Shown here: positions 24,214-31,170 of the stretch, piece after piece
Layout: each line of letters begins with the position of its first letter
Numbering within the stretch: position 1 is the first letter of the stretch
From: BOG-908 sp964242595
Lineage (GTDB): Bacteria; Pseudomonadota; Alphaproteobacteria; Acetobacterales; Acetobacteraceae
Assembly (NCBI GenBank): GCA_964242595.1
Contig: CAXTBC010000038.1
Location: 1 to 40,793 of the forward strand
Reading direction: 5' to 3'
DNA: 40,793 bases
Notes under the pieces: generated by a model
What the model was told of the DNA's origin: nothing
The model's input: only the letters and a program-made list of their open reading frames with translations
Database searches by the model: none
Made by a program: the position numbers and the translations under genes

Positions 24214-24606
24214 ATGCGTTTCACCATAGACCGCCTGGACCACATCGTGATCACCTGCGACGAGGTGGAGATCACGGCCGCCTGGTACCAGCGCGTGCTC
24301 GGGATGGAGCGTGAGGATTTCGGGCCGGACCGCCGGTGCGCGCTGAAGTTTGGCGGCCAGAAGATCAACGTGCGGCCACGCGACGCGACCGGGTGGACCA
24401 CCGGGCGGGAGGCGCAGCCCGGCAGCCAGGATTTGTGCTTCGTGACCGCAGTGGGGCCGCTGGACGTGGTGGCGCACCTGCATTCCTGCGGCGTGGCGGT
24501 AGAGGCCGGGCCGGTCAAGAAACTGGGCGCGCTGGGCGACATCAACAGCGTGTACTGCCGCGATCCGGACGGCAACCTGATCGAGATCGCCTCTTATCTT
24601 GAGTGA
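24214..24606 (+). CDS. VOC family (glyoxalase-like) protein
   Basis: A 130-residue vicinal-oxygen-chelate fold protein, one module of the glyoxalase/dioxygenase superfamily. LDHIVITCDEVEITAAWYQR and the C-terminal YCRDPDGNLIEIASY are the two ends of the paired beta-alpha-beta motifs, with the His near residue 10 and a Glu near 125 as likely metal ligands. The substrate cannot be named. It overlaps the queA start by eight bases, so it is probably co-transcribed with queA. Confidence 0.88.
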   Translation: MRFTIDRLDHIVITCDEVEITAAWYQRVLGMEREDFGPDRRCALKFGGQKINVRPRDATGWTTGREAQPGSQDLCFVTAVGPLDVVAHLHSCGVAVEAGPVKKLGALGDINSVYCRDPDGNLIEIASYLE

Positions 24607-25663
24607 TCCCGCGTTTGGGGATCTGCCGACCGCCGACTTCGATTTCGACCTGCCGCCCGAACGGATCGCGCAGCACCCTGCCGTGCCGCGGGAGGCAGCA
24701 CGCCTGCTGTGCGTGGATGCCGACCTGGCGGACCGGCACGTGGCCGACCTGCCCGACCTACTGCGGCCCGGCGACCTGCTGGTGGCCAACGACACCCGCG
24801 TGATCCCGGCACAGCTGCAGGCCCGCCGAGGCAACGCGCGGGTCGGCATCACGCTGGACCGTCTCCTGCCCGACGGAAGCTGGTACGCGCTGGCGCGCAA
24901 CGCCCGCCGGCTGCGGCCGGGCGACCGGCTGGAGTTCGAGGGCAGCGATGGGTTCTCCGCCGAGGTAGCCGGGCGGGACCAGGATGGCGGCGTGCGCCTG
25001 GTGTTCGACGGCTCCGGCGCCGCGTTCTCCGACGCGCTGCGACGCGCCGGCGTCTTGGCGCTGCCGCCCTACATCGCCAGGCCGGACGGGCCCACTTCCC
25101 AGGACGTGGCCGACTACCAGACGGTGTTCGCGGCCCATGACGGCGCGGTGGCGGCCCCCACGGCCGGGCTGCATTTCACGCCCGCGCTCCTGGCGCGGCT
25201 GGCGGCGCGCGGCGTGAAGCGGGCGACGCTGACCCTGCACGTGGGCGCGGGCACGTTCCTGCCGGTGCGCGGCGAGACCCTGTCCGGCCATCGCATCCAC
25301 GCCGAACGCGGCCTGCTGGACGAAGCCGCCTGCGCGACGGTGAACGCGACCCGCCAGGAAGGCCGCCGCATCGTGGCGGTGGGCACCACCAGCCTGCGGC
25401 TGCTCGAGGCGGCCACGGGCGAGGACGGCGTGACGCGGCCGTTCGACGGCGAGACGGACATCTTCATCCGGCCGGGCATGCAGGTGCGCGGGGCGGACGT
25501 GCTGCTGACGAACTTCCACCTGCCGCGCTCGACGCTGTTCATGCTGGTGTGCGCGTTTGCCGGCACGGCGCGGATGCGGGCGGCTTACGCTCATGCGGTG
25601 GCTGGGGGTTACCGGTTTTATTCTTATGGGGATGCCTGCTTGCTGGAGAGGGAAGGCAAGTGA
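24599..25663 (+). CDS. queA: S-adenosylmethionine:tRNA ribosyltransferase-isomerase
   Basis: Transfers and isomerises the ribose of SAM onto preQ1 in tRNA, giving epoxyqueuosine at the wobble position of GUN-anticodon tRNAs. About 354 residues. FDFDLPPERIAQHP near the N-terminus, LVANDTRVIPAQL, the central PTAGLHFTP, HVGAGTFLPVR and the C-terminal TNFHLPRSTLFMLV are the family motifs. The start is TTG at 24599, a few residues longer than the family's usual N-terminus and overlapping the VOC stop. It heads a block with tgt, queF and queG on one strand. Confidence 0.95.
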   Translation: MSDPAFGDLPTADFDFDLPPERIAQHPAVPREAARLLCVDADLADRHVADLPDLLRPGDLLVANDTRVIPAQLQARRGNARVGITLDRLLPDGSWYALARNARRLRPGDRLEFEGSDGFSAEVAGRDQDGGVRLVFDGSGAAFSDALRRAGVLALPPYIARPDGPTSQDVADYQTVFAAHDGAVAAPTAGLHFTPALLARLAARGVKRATLTLHVGAGTFLPVRGETLSGHRIHAERGLLDEAACATVNATRQEGRRIVAVGTTSLRLLEAATGEDGVTRPFDGETDIFIRPGMQVRGADVLLTNFHLPRSTLFMLVCAFAGTARMRAAYAHAVAGGYRFYSYGDACLLEREGK

Positions 25664-25802
25664 AGGCAAGAAAGCGGTTCTTTTTTGAAAAAAAGAACCA
25701 AAAAACTTTTGACTCCGCTGTCGCGCGCTCGCCGGCCGATGCGCGTTCAGTAGTAAAAGTTTTTTGGTTCTTTTTTTCAAAAAAGAACCGCTTGCCTTGC
25801 CT
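25664..25802. repeat. R element, best inverted-repeat copy, core type B
   Basis: Two arms of about 45 bp (25663-25710 and 25756-25803) are near-perfect inverted copies, each containing its own hairpin (25676-25699 and 25766-25789), around a core of about 45 bp that begins GACTCCGCTGTCGCGCG. It fills the gap between the queA stop and the tgt start. Confidence 0.9.
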
Positions 25803-26939
25803 TTGACCTTCTTTGCTTGGAGCAGCGCCGCAACAGACGGCGCCGCCCGGGCCGGCACGCTGCACACCGCGCACGGCGACGTGCCGACCCCGGTGTTCAT
25901 GCCGGTGGGCACCGCCGGCACCGTCAAGGCAATGACGGCGGACGCGGTGCGCAGCACGGGCGCGCGCATCGTGCTGGGCAACACGTATCACCTGATGCTG
26001 CGGCCGGGCGCCGAGCGGGTCGCCGCACTCGGCGGGCTGCACCGGATGATGGACTGGCCCGGGCCGATCCTGACGGATTCCGGCGGCTTCCAGGTGATGA
26101 GCCTGGGCAAGCTGCGCACGCTGGATGCCGACGGCGTGACGTTCGCCTCCCACCTGGACGGCAGCAAGCACCGGCTGACGCCGGAGCGCGCGGTGCAGAT
26201 CCAGGACCAGCTGGACGCCACGATCACCATGGTGCTCGACGAGTGCACGGCGTTCCCCGCCGAGCACGCCGTGGCCGAGGCGAGCATGGAGATGTCGATG
26301 CGCTGGGCGGCGCGGTGCCAGACGGCGTTCCGCGCCCGGAAGGGCTACGCGCTGTTCGGGATCGTGCAGGGCGGCGTGTACCCGGACCTGCGCGCACGCT
26401 CGGCGGCGGCGCTGACGCAAACGGGGTTCGATGGCTACGCGATCGGCGGGCTGGCGGTGGGCGAGGGCCAGGCGGCGATGTTCGAAACTCTGGAAGCCAC
26501 CGTGCCGCATTTGCCGGCGGACCGGCCGCGCTACCTGATGGGCGTGGGCACTCCGGACGACCTGGTGGGCGCGGTGCAGCGTGGCGTGGACATGTTCGAC
26601 TGCGTGATGCCGACGCGGGCGGGGCGCACCGGGCGCGCGTTCACCTCCGGCGGCGTGCTGAACATGCGCAACGCCCGGCATGCGCAGGATGCGGGGCCGG
26701 TGGACCCGGCCTGTGCCTGCCCGGCCTGCGCCAAGCACAGCCGGGCCTACCTGCACCACCTGTTCCGCTGCGACGAGATGCTGGGGCCGATGCTGCTGAC
26801 CTGGCACAACATCACCTACTACCAGTCGCTGATGCGGGGTTTGCGGGAGGCGGTTGTGGCAGGGCGGCTGGGAGGATTTGCGCGCTTGGTGCGGGCGGGG
26901 TGGAGTGGCGTAGATAACGGGGCGGGAAACGCTACATGA
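25803..26939 (+). CDS. tgt: tRNA-guanine transglycosylase
   Basis: Exchanges guanine 34 for preQ1 in Asp, Asn, His and Tyr tRNAs. About 378 residues. Signatures: TPVFMPVGTAGTVKAMT, GNTYHLMLRPG, the nucleophile-region LTDSGGFQVMSLG, FGIVQGGVY, GYAIGGLAVGE, FDCVMPTRAGRTG and the zinc site CACPAC...H near residue 310. Homology starts almost at the TTG at 25803, immediately after an R element; in-frame codons further up lie inside the repeat. No ribosome-binding site is visible there. Between this gene and queF, 26940-27119 holds nothing recognisable. Confidence 0.95.
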   Translation: MTFFAWSSAATDGAARAGTLHTAHGDVPTPVFMPVGTAGTVKAMTADAVRSTGARIVLGNTYHLMLRPGAERVAALGGLHRMMDWPGPILTDSGGFQVMSLGKLRTLDADGVTFASHLDGSKHRLTPERAVQIQDQLDATITMVLDECTAFPAEHAVAEASMEMSMRWAARCQTAFRARKGYALFGIVQGGVYPDLRARSAAALTQTGFDGYAIGGLAVGEGQAAMFETLEATVPHLPADRPRYLMGVGTPDDLVGAVQRGVDMFDCVMPTRAGRTGRAFTSGGVLNMRNARHAQDAGPVDPACACPACAKHSRAYLHHLFRCDEMLGPMLLTWHNITYYQSLMRGLREAVVAGRLGGFARLVRAGWSGVDNGAGNAT

Positions 26940-27119
26940 GTGCGTAGACGCTCCGATGCGGTAGGAGTTGGAGTTTGAACCAGGGACCGCCGGCATCGCG
27001 CTGCGGCGTGTGCAAACCCGTGGCGGCCATGAAGGGCGACGATGATTGCCCTCCGGGCTGACGCAGCGCTGGCAACCGAGATTCGTGCACCGACGGTGTT
27101 CGTGGCTCACCTGCACTAA

Positions 27120-27258
27120 CAGCCTTTGAAAACCCGTCCTGGACAGCCATCTGGGGCGCTTTCCTGCGCTCCGGTGCTCATGGCCTAAACGGCCACTTCG
27201 CTCCGGTGCTCGGAACACACGCCAGCTGACTCGCCATGCCGAGTTTTGAAAGGCACTC
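27120..27258. mobile_element. MITE-like element, E type, inverted copy
   Basis: About 139 bp. It matches the reverse complement of the copy at 19465 over most of its length (for example CCGAGCACCGGAGCG and GGCATGGCGAG on the minus strand). It is flanked by TAA on both sides (27117-27119 and 27259-27261). The ATG at 27236, a possible queF start, is inside it. Confidence 0.75.
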
Positions 27259-27727
27259 TAAGCCTGTGGATACTGCGCCCCCTTCCCTCACCCAACTCGG
27301 CCAACCGACGCCATGGCCGCACTCGCCCGACGAGGCGCAGCTGGAGCGCGTGCCGGCACCGGCACAAGACCAGCACTACATGGTTCGGTTCGCCGCACCC
27401 GAGTTCACCTCGCTGTGCCCGATCACCGGGCAGCCGGATTTCGCGCACCTGGTGATCGACTACGTGCCGGCCGCGTGGCTGGTGGAGAGCAAGAGCCTGA
27501 AGCTGTTCCTGGGTTCTTTCCGCAACCACGGCGCATTCCACGAGGCGTGCACGATGCAGGTGGCGAGCCGGCTAATGGAGCTGCTGAGCCCGGTGTGGCT
27601 GCGGATCGGCGCCTACTGGTACCCGCGCGGCGGCATGCCGATCGACGTGTTCTGGCAAAGCGGCATGCCGCCAGCAGGGGTATGGATACCTGATCAAGGC
27701 GTGGCCGGATACCGCGGACGCGGCTGA
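27236..27727 (+). CDS. queF: NADPH-dependent preQ0 reductase
   Basis: Reduces the nitrile of 7-cyano-7-deazaguanine (preQ0) to the aminomethyl of preQ1. It is the short single-domain QueF type, 163 residues from the ATG at 27236. EFTSLCPITGQPDFAHLVID contains the nucleophilic Cys and the conserved Asp, and ESKSLKLFLGSFRNHGAFHE is the substrate/NADPH signature. The ATG lies inside a MITE-like element; the GTG at 27266 (VDTAPPS, 153 residues) is just outside it and could be the true start. The family region begins well downstream of both. Confidence 0.93.
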   Translation: MPSFERHSKPVDTAPPSLTQLGQPTPWPHSPDEAQLERVPAPAQDQHYMVRFAAPEFTSLCPITGQPDFAHLVIDYVPAAWLVESKSLKLFLGSFRNHGAFHEACTMQVASRLMELLSPVWLRIGAYWYPRGGMPIDVFWQSGMPPAGVWIPDQGVAGYRGRG

Positions 27728-27747
27728 AATGACCGGCTATCAAATGC

Positions 27748-27813
27748 AAGACACGCGACAGCGAGTGCAAAAGTCGTTTGCTTCTTTTCTTCAGAAAAGA
27801 AGGCCTTTCTTCC
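27748..27813. repeat. R half-element, core type B
   Basis: ACACGCGACAGCGAGTGCAA matches the type B core inverted and leads to GTCGTTTG and a hairpin (27781-27802). It ends against the TTG start of queG. Confidence 0.75.
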
Positions 27814-28836
27814 TTGCTTGAGCTCATCCGGTCTAAGGCCACGGACCTGGGCTTCGACGCCATAGGTTTCGCCCCCGCCCAACTCGCCCCAGAAGCCCGC
27901 CAGCACCTCGTGGAGTTCCTCGCCGCCGGCCGGCACGGCGAGATGGCGTGGCTGGCCGAACGCACCCACCAGCGCAGCTCGCCGGACAATCTGTGGCCGG
28001 AGGCGTGCAGCGTGATCGCCCTGGGCCTGAGCTACGCGCCAGCCGCAGACGCGCTGGAGAACCTGGCGCGGCCGCAGGTCGGCAACATCAGCGTTTACGC
28101 CAGGCATCGAGACTACCATGACGTGCTGCGCGGCAAGCTCAAGCACCTGGCGCAGTTCGTGGTAAGCCGGTTCGGCGGCGAGGTGCGCGTGTTCGTGGAC
28201 ACCGCGCCGGTGATGGAGAAGCCGCTGGCGCAACAGGCGGGGCTGGGATGGCAGGGCAAGCACACGAACCTGGTCTCGCGCGCGCATGGGTCCTGGCTGT
28301 TCCTGGGCGAGGTGTTTACCACGCTGGCGCTGCCGCGCACCGAGGCTCCGAGCGGGGGCTGCGGCAGTTGCGAGCGCTGCCTGGCGGCGTGCCCGACAGA
28401 CGCATTTCCGGCGCCTTACAAGCTGGATGCGACGCGGTGCATCTCGTACCTGACCATCGAGCACGCGGGGCCGATCCCGCACGCGCTGCGGCCGATGATG
28501 GGCAACCGGATCTACGGCTGCGACGATTGCCTGGCGGCCTGCCCGTGGAACAAGTTCGCGGTGGCCGGGCGGGAAGCTAAGCTGACGGCGCGCGTGGACT
28601 TGGCCGCACCGGAACTGGCGGAACTGGCGGCGCTGGACGATGCGGCCTTCCGCGCGATGTTCGCCGGCTCGCCGGTCAAGCGCAGCGGGCGTAACCGGTT
28701 CGTGCGCAACGTGCTCGTGGCTATCGGCAACTCGGGCGCGGCGGCGTTGCGGCCGGCCGCACAGGCGCTGGCGGCGGACACCGACCCCGTGGTGGCCGAG
28801 GCTGCGCAATGGGCAGCGGCGCGGCTGCCGGGGTGA
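27814..28836 (+). CDS. queG: Epoxyqueuosine reductase
   Basis: Cobalamin- and iron-sulfur-dependent enzyme for the last step of queuosine synthesis. About 340 residues. The N-terminal cobalamin-binding part includes GFDAIGFAPA and VDTAPVMEKPLAQQAGLGW; two [4Fe-4S] sites are supplied by CGSCERCLAACP and CDDCLAACP with a further Cys near RCISYLT; a HEAT-like C-terminus follows. Translation probably begins at TTG 27814, directly after an R half-element, with no ribosome-binding site. It overlaps the next gene by 28 bp. Confidence 0.94.
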   Translation: MLELIRSKATDLGFDAIGFAPAQLAPEARQHLVEFLAAGRHGEMAWLAERTHQRSSPDNLWPEACSVIALGLSYAPAADALENLARPQVGNISVYARHRDYHDVLRGKLKHLAQFVVSRFGGEVRVFVDTAPVMEKPLAQQAGLGWQGKHTNLVSRAHGSWLFLGEVFTTLALPRTEAPSGGCGSCERCLAACPTDAFPAPYKLDATRCISYLTIEHAGPIPHALRPMMGNRIYGCDDCLAACPWNKFAVAGREAKLTARVDLAAPELAELAALDDAAFRAMFAGSPVKRSGRNRFVRNVLVAIGNSGAAALRPAAQALAADTDPVVAEAAQWAAARLPG

Positions 28837-29078
28837 GCGCGGCGGGGCTGGTCAAGCGCAGCTTCTCGCTGGCGGGGCATCGGACCAGCGTGGCGCTGGA
28901 GCCAGCGTTCTGGACGGCGCTGGAGGCAAATGCGGCGGGGCGCGGCACCGGCCTGCTGGCGCTGGTGGCCAGCGTGGATGCCGCGCGGGCGCCGGAGCAG
29001 TCACTGGCCTCGGCCTTGCGTCTGCACGCGCTGGAACGGGCTCAGGCCGACGCCGGCGCGAACTTGGCGGCGTGTTAA
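28809..29078 (+). CDS. Ribbon-helix-helix domain protein
   Basis: An 89-residue protein of the RHH_4 type: LVKRSFSLAGHRTSVALEPA, FWTALEANAAGRG, LLALVASVDAARAP and LASALRLHALERA follow the family layout closely. Such proteins are putative DNA-binding regulators, and the target is unknown. It starts within the end of queG (28-bp overlap), so it is part of that transcript. An internal GTG start (VSAAGLVK) is possible. Confidence 0.8.
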   Translation: MGSGAAAGVSAAGLVKRSFSLAGHRTSVALEPAFWTALEANAAGRGTGLLALVASVDAARAPEQSLASALRLHALERAQADAGANLAAC

Positions 29079-29112
29079 CGGTTACGAAAGGGCCAGGCCT
29101 GCAAAGTCCGCT

Positions 29113-29128
29113 CACCCGAAAACGGGTG
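29113..29128 (+). promoter_or_regulatory. Short leader hairpin
   Basis: CACCCG-AAAA-CGGGTG lies about 19 bp before a 58-residue gene. It could be a weak terminator remnant or an mRNA leader structure; there is no T-run. Confidence 0.35.
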
Positions 29129-29147
29129 CATCTAGTGGAGAAACCAA

Positions 29148-29324
29148 ATGGCCACGTCTTTCGTCCTGTCCGACATTGCCGCCTGCCACGTCAGCCCGCT
29201 GATGCTGGCGGACCAATTGCTGACCCTGGCCAAGGATGCCGATCGGGCTGGCATGCGCCGGCCGGCCGAGCAGCTCCTGTTCCTGGCCTTCGCGGTCTAT
29301 GACGAGAAGCCCGCCTACGCCTGA
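29148..29324 (+). CDS. Small conserved-looking protein of 58 residues
   Basis: Reads MATSFVLSDIAACHVSPLML, then a predicted helical region (LADQLLTLAKDADRAGMRRP) and AEQLLFLAFAVYDEKPAYA. The ATG has GTGGAGAA about 5 nt upstream. The frame is amphipathic, has no signal or membrane helix, and overlaps the start of the lytic transglycosylase gene by 26 bp. I do not recognise a family name. Codon use matches the neighbours, which supports a real gene. Confidence 0.65.
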   Translation: MATSFVLSDIAACHVSPLMLADQLLTLAKDADRAGMRRPAEQLLFLAFAVYDEKPAYA

Positions 29325-30006
29325 GACGGGACGTAGAGGACGCCGGGCGGCTGGCCGGATTGCGGCTGCCATCTGGCTGATGATGGCGGCCGGGCCGGGT
29401 TGGGGTGCGGCTGCACCCGGGCACGGGCTGCCTGGTGACAGCGTGCTGCCTCCGGCTACGCAGCCGGCAGCACGGCGCACCTGGATGGCCAGGCAGTCAG
29501 CGCTTTGCCTGGTGGCCATCGCGGAAGCCGGGCCGCGCTATGGACTGCCACCGGGCTTGCTGGCCGCGATCTCCCGCGTGGAGACCGGCCGGCCTCTGCC
29601 GGTGACGGGCGACAGGCAGCCCTGGCCCTGGGCAGTGAACGCGGACGGCGAGTCGCTGTTTTTCGACACGCGGGCGCAGGCGGTGGCCGAAGCCACAAGG
29701 CGCCTGCGTGCCGGCGCACGGTTCGTGGACATCGGCTGTATGCAGGTGGATTTACGCGAGCATGCGGAGGCGTTCGCAAACCTGACCGAGGCTTTCAACC
29801 CTGCGCGGAACGCGGACTACGCGGCGCGGCTGCTCGTTTCGTTACGAACAGGCCGACGTGGCGCGGAACGTGGGTGGGCGCTGGCCGCGGGGCTGTACCA
29901 CTCGGGATCGCCAGGGGTGATGGAGCCTTACGCGGCGGCGGTGGCGCGGATGCAGGTGAGCGGGGGCAAACATGGGGCGCTGCCCCAAACCCCGCTGGGG
30001 CCTTGA
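29299..30006 (+). CDS. Lytic transglycosylase-like protein
   Basis: A 235-residue exported protein: an N-terminal hydrophobic signal (about 20-40, AAAIWLMMAAGPGWGAAAPG) and an SLT-like domain with YGLPPGLLAAISRVETGRP, where the Glu is the expected catalytic acid, then FVDIGCMQVDLREH and FNPARNADYAARLL. It probably cleaves peptidoglycan; the flagellar genes just downstream make a flagellum-specific role possible. The last 12 residues (KHGALPQTPLGP) and the stop are encoded by the D half of a repeat, so the original C-terminus was replaced. Confidence 0.82.
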   Translation: MTRSPPTPETGRRGRRAAGRIAAAIWLMMAAGPGWGAAAPGHGLPGDSVLPPATQPAARRTWMARQSALCLVAIAEAGPRYGLPPGLLAAISRVETGRPLPVTGDRQPWPWAVNADGESLFFDTRAQAVAEATRRLRAGARFVDIGCMQVDLREHAEAFANLTEAFNPARNADYAARLLVSLRTGRRGAERGWALAAGLYHSGSPGVMEPYAAAVARMQVSGGKHGALPQTPLGP

Positions 30007-30098
30007 GGCCCCAGACCCCCGTTCATTAGGAATTTCTTACAAACAGCCTCTAAGGACTTGTCCTTAGCGGGGTCCAGGGGCAGAGCCCCTGGCCTTGC
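29970..30098 (-). repeat. CD repeat, complete, overlapping a gene end
   Basis: D half at 29970-30026 (GGGGCCTTGAGGCCCCAG) and C half at 30051-30098 (CCAGGGGCAGAGCCCCTGG), both inverted relative to the plus strand. The C end touches the dksA stop and the D end runs into the lytic transglycosylase coding region. The linker includes AAACAGCCTC, resembling one end of the F-type MITE. Confidence 0.88.
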
Positions 30099-30099
30099 C

Positions 30100-30516
30100 T
30101 TACTCGTCCCTGTGCACCCGCTCCATACGCTCATGCCGCTCCTGCGCTTCAACAGATAAGGTGGCGATCGGGCGTGCCTCAAGTCGGCGCAAGCCAATCG
30201 GTTCGCCAGTCTCGTCGCAGTAGCCGTACTGGCCGGCTTCGATACGCTGTATGGCCTGGTCGATCTTGGAAATCAGCTTGCGGGCACGGTCGCGGGTGCG
30301 CAGCTCCAGCGCGCGGTCGGTCTCCACGCTGGCGCGGTCGGTGATGTCGGCTTCCAGGATGCCGCCCTGCCCCAGGCTGGCCAACGTGTCGTCGGCATCG
30401 CGCAGCAGGTCGGCCCGCCAGCGGAGCAGCTTCTGGCGGAAATATTCCGCCTGAAGCGGGTTCATGAACTCCTCGGTGTCCAAGGGCCGGTAGTCGGGCG
30501 GGAGCGTCAGCATCAT
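30100..30516 (-). CDS. dksA: DksA/TraR-family RNA polymerase-binding protein
   Basis: A 138-residue secondary-channel regulator that works with ppGpp. The coiled-coil part includes RQKLLRWRADLLRDADDTL and the acidic tip region ITDRASVETDRALELRTRDR; the C-terminal globular part is YGYCDETGEPIGLRRLEARP then IATLSVEAQERHE. Only one of the four zinc-finger cysteines remains, which is common in alphaproteobacterial DksA. It lies downstream of fliX on the same strand. GAGGA precedes the ATG at 30516. Confidence 0.92.
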   Translation of the reverse strand: MMLTLPPDYRPLDTEEFMNPLQAEYFRQKLLRWRADLLRDADDTLASLGQGGILEADITDRASVETDRALELRTRDRARKLISKIDQAIQRIEAGQYGYCDETGEPIGLRRLEARPIATLSVEAQERHERMERVHRDE

Positions 30517-30629
30517 GTCGGCCGGTCCTCGTCAATCCAGGGCGAAACGCTGTCCGGTCGGCGACCGTCCCGGCATCTGGCGCGGCTTATAGCCAAGCGG
30601 GACGGCTGCGCCAAGCAGGACCACGCGGG

Positions 30630-31040
30630 CTAGCCGGCGCGAGCCAGTTCGATGGCGGCACGCTGGGCGATGGCGCGGAGCACGCCGTCCAGCCCTGGGC
30701 TGACGGCCTCGGGCAGCACGCGCGCGAGCTCGGCCAACGTGGCGCGGGCCTGCGCACCGTCGCCGCCAAGGGCAGCCAGGTGCAAGCCGGAGAGCGCGCC
30801 CAGCAGCGCGCGCGCCTGGCCGGCGGCCTGCGCGTCGGACGGCGCGGGCGTGTCAGGCGGCGTCGCGGCAGCGCCGATGCCGGCAAGGCAGACGAGCTGC
30901 GCGGCCTGTCCGGCGGCTGCGGCTTCGGGCGCCGGCTCGGCATCGTCCATATCGGCAGGTACGGTGAAGCCGCCGCATGCCGCGCGGGTCCGGCGCGTGG
31001 CGCGGCCTTGGGCTGCGGCGAGGGCTGGGTCGATGCGCAT
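30630..31040 (-). CDS. fliX: Flagellar assembly regulator FliX
   Basis: A 136-residue alphaproteobacterial protein. GGFTVPA near residue 23 and the C-terminal Ala/Leu-rich helical region (LLGALSGLHLAALGGDGAQA, ARVLPEAVSPGLDGVLRAIA) match the FliX layout. In Caulobacter, FliX works with FlbD to couple basal-body assembly to class III/IV flagellar transcription. Here it is divergent from flgI and followed by dksA, an arrangement expected for the family. AAGGATC precedes the ATG. flbD is not in the window. Confidence 0.82.
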   Translation of the reverse strand: MRIDPALAAAQGRATRRTRAACGGFTVPADMDDAEPAPEAAAAGQAAQLVCLAGIGAAATPPDTPAPSDAQAAGQARALLGALSGLHLAALGGDGAQARATLAELARVLPEAVSPGLDGVLRAIAQRAAIELARAG

Positions 31041-31170
31041 GGGCCGATCCTTTCAGGGCGCGTGCGGGATGCACGTTCCGGCAACTACTTTGTGGTGTTC
31101 TGCCGTCATGGCCGAACAAGTGGGCATTGCCCCGAACCGAGCGCGCTGCCGGCGTACAGCATGCAATCCA

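Noticed and set aside
22839..24314. Plus-strand frame of 491 codons across the permease
   Set aside because: The minus strand encodes a clear multi-helix permease; this frame starts inside a repeat and has no motif.
26932..27150. 72-codon minus-strand frame after tgt
   Set aside because: It begins within the end of tgt, runs into a MITE-like element and matches no family.
31041..31170. Possible sigma-54 promoter between fliX and flgI
   Set aside because: GTGGGCATTGCC looks suggestive, but GG and GC are not spaced by 10 bases, so it does not fit the -24/-12 pattern.
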